Assembly (NCBI GenBank): GCA_025455595.1
Contig: JALOMD010000530.1
Span: forward strand, 1-6,283
Length of the DNA: 6,283 nt
From: Cytophagales bacterium
GTDB taxonomy: Bacteria > Bacteroidota > Bacteroidia > Cytophagales > 172606-1
Direction: 5' to 3'
The notes under the pieces were generated by a model. The model ran no database searches and had not been told where the DNA came from. It worked only from the letters and a program-made list of their open reading frames with translations. Within the stretch, counting starts at the first letter, position 1. The number at the start of each line of letters is the position of its first letter. Below, in pieces: positions 5,901 through 6,283 of the stretch. The position numbers were made by a program, and so were the translations under genes.

Positions 5901-6263
5901 TCACGAAGCTTGCGCGGTAATTTCCGAACCGAAGTCGGGCTGTAGCCGCCGGTGGCCGGTCGGCGAAATGCCATACAGTTGCCGATCTGCTTGTACAATG
6001 CGGTCACGGACGCGGTGGTAAACGGCGTGGAAATCTTCGGCGGGACAAGGAACGAGTTCGTCAAAGTCCACTGCGTACTTGGTGTTGAACGTCTCGTCAA
6101 ACGTCTGCACTTGGCAAGAGTTCGACGAAATCACGAGCACCGTCCGCTCGTCCAGCACGGCGTAATGCCACACTTGGAACTCGTCGGTCAGGTACAACGG
6201 CAACTGGCTGTTCAGCAGCCGGAAGGTTTCCGTGGTTTCGGTATGTTTGATGCGAAGCGGCAT
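5901..6263 (-). CDS. Small hypothetical protein, 120 aa
   Basis: I do not recognise this protein. It runs from ATG 6263 to TGA 5901-5903 and is followed by a good intrinsic terminator, which supports a real gene. The sequence looks like a soluble mixed alpha/beta domain. Alternating hydrophobic strands (FQVWHYAVLDERTVLVISS, residues 29-47) are followed by an acidic stretch (VDFDELVPCPAEDFHAVYHRV, about 65-85), a helical-looking RVRDRIVQADRQLY segment, and a polar tail. There is no signal peptide, transmembrane segment or metal-binding motif; the cysteines at 50 and 73 are isolated. It is separated from the glycan operon by about 620 nt and a terminator, so it is probably an independent unit. 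Only 20 nt of upstream sequence are in the window, so its promoter and any upstream partner cannot be judged. Confidence 0.6.
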   Translation of the reverse strand: MPLRIKHTETTETFRLLNSQLPLYLTDEFQVWHYAVLDERTVLVISSNSCQVQTFDETFNTKYAVDFDELVPCPAEDFHAVYHRVRDRIVQADRQLYGISPTGHRRLQPDFGSEITAQAS

Positions 6264-6283
6264 AGCGGAGTGATGAGTTATGA

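Overview
The window looks like chromosomal DNA of a Bacteroidota bacterium (Cytophagia/Saprospiria-like, moderate confidence). The reasons are the make-up of the glycan genes, the end of a Bacteroidota-style exported or propeller-type protein at the left edge, and intergenic DNA carrying palindromic dispersed repeats of the GCTCCGTAGGAGC and GTCCCTACGGGAC type. No RNA genes, CRISPR array, transposase or phage genes were found.

Layout: (1) bases 1-462 hold the C-terminal end of an unrecognised plus-strand gene. (2) Bases 463-733 lie between two convergent genes and are almost entirely a composite inverted-repeat element. A 21-bp perfect hairpin sits at its centre, two related 30-nt units lie on either side in opposite orientation, and a 27-nt palindrome caps each end. 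(3) Bases 734-5280 hold a tightly packed minus-strand operon, transcribed right to left: a GT4-type glycosyltransferase, then UDP-galactopyranose mutase (glf), then a fused glycoside hydrolase family 1 (GH1)-like and RmlD-like short-chain dehydrogenase/reductase (SDR) protein. (4) Bases 5281-5900 hold no convincing gene. They contain an AT-rich patch that may be the operon promoter, a third copy of the 27-nt palindrome, and a good terminator for the next gene. (5) Bases 5901-6263 hold a small minus-strand hypothetical gene.

How the genes work together: Glf converts UDP-galactopyranose to UDP-galactofuranose. The adjacent cytosolic glycosyltransferase probably helps build a galactofuranose-containing surface glycan or glycolipid. 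The GH1-SDR fusion is a companion protein of unknown reaction.

Two points deserve most attention. First, the glf to GH1-SDR junction appears to contain one extra base. Removing one A from the three-A run at 2834-2836 (minus strand) gives both genes natural ends: Glf stops at 399 aa, and the GH1 protein gains an ATG and its missing first beta strand. Second, the SDR domain keeps its overall pattern but has lost all three glycines of the cofactor loop and both residues of the YxxxK catalytic motif, so it is probably not an active dehydrogenase.
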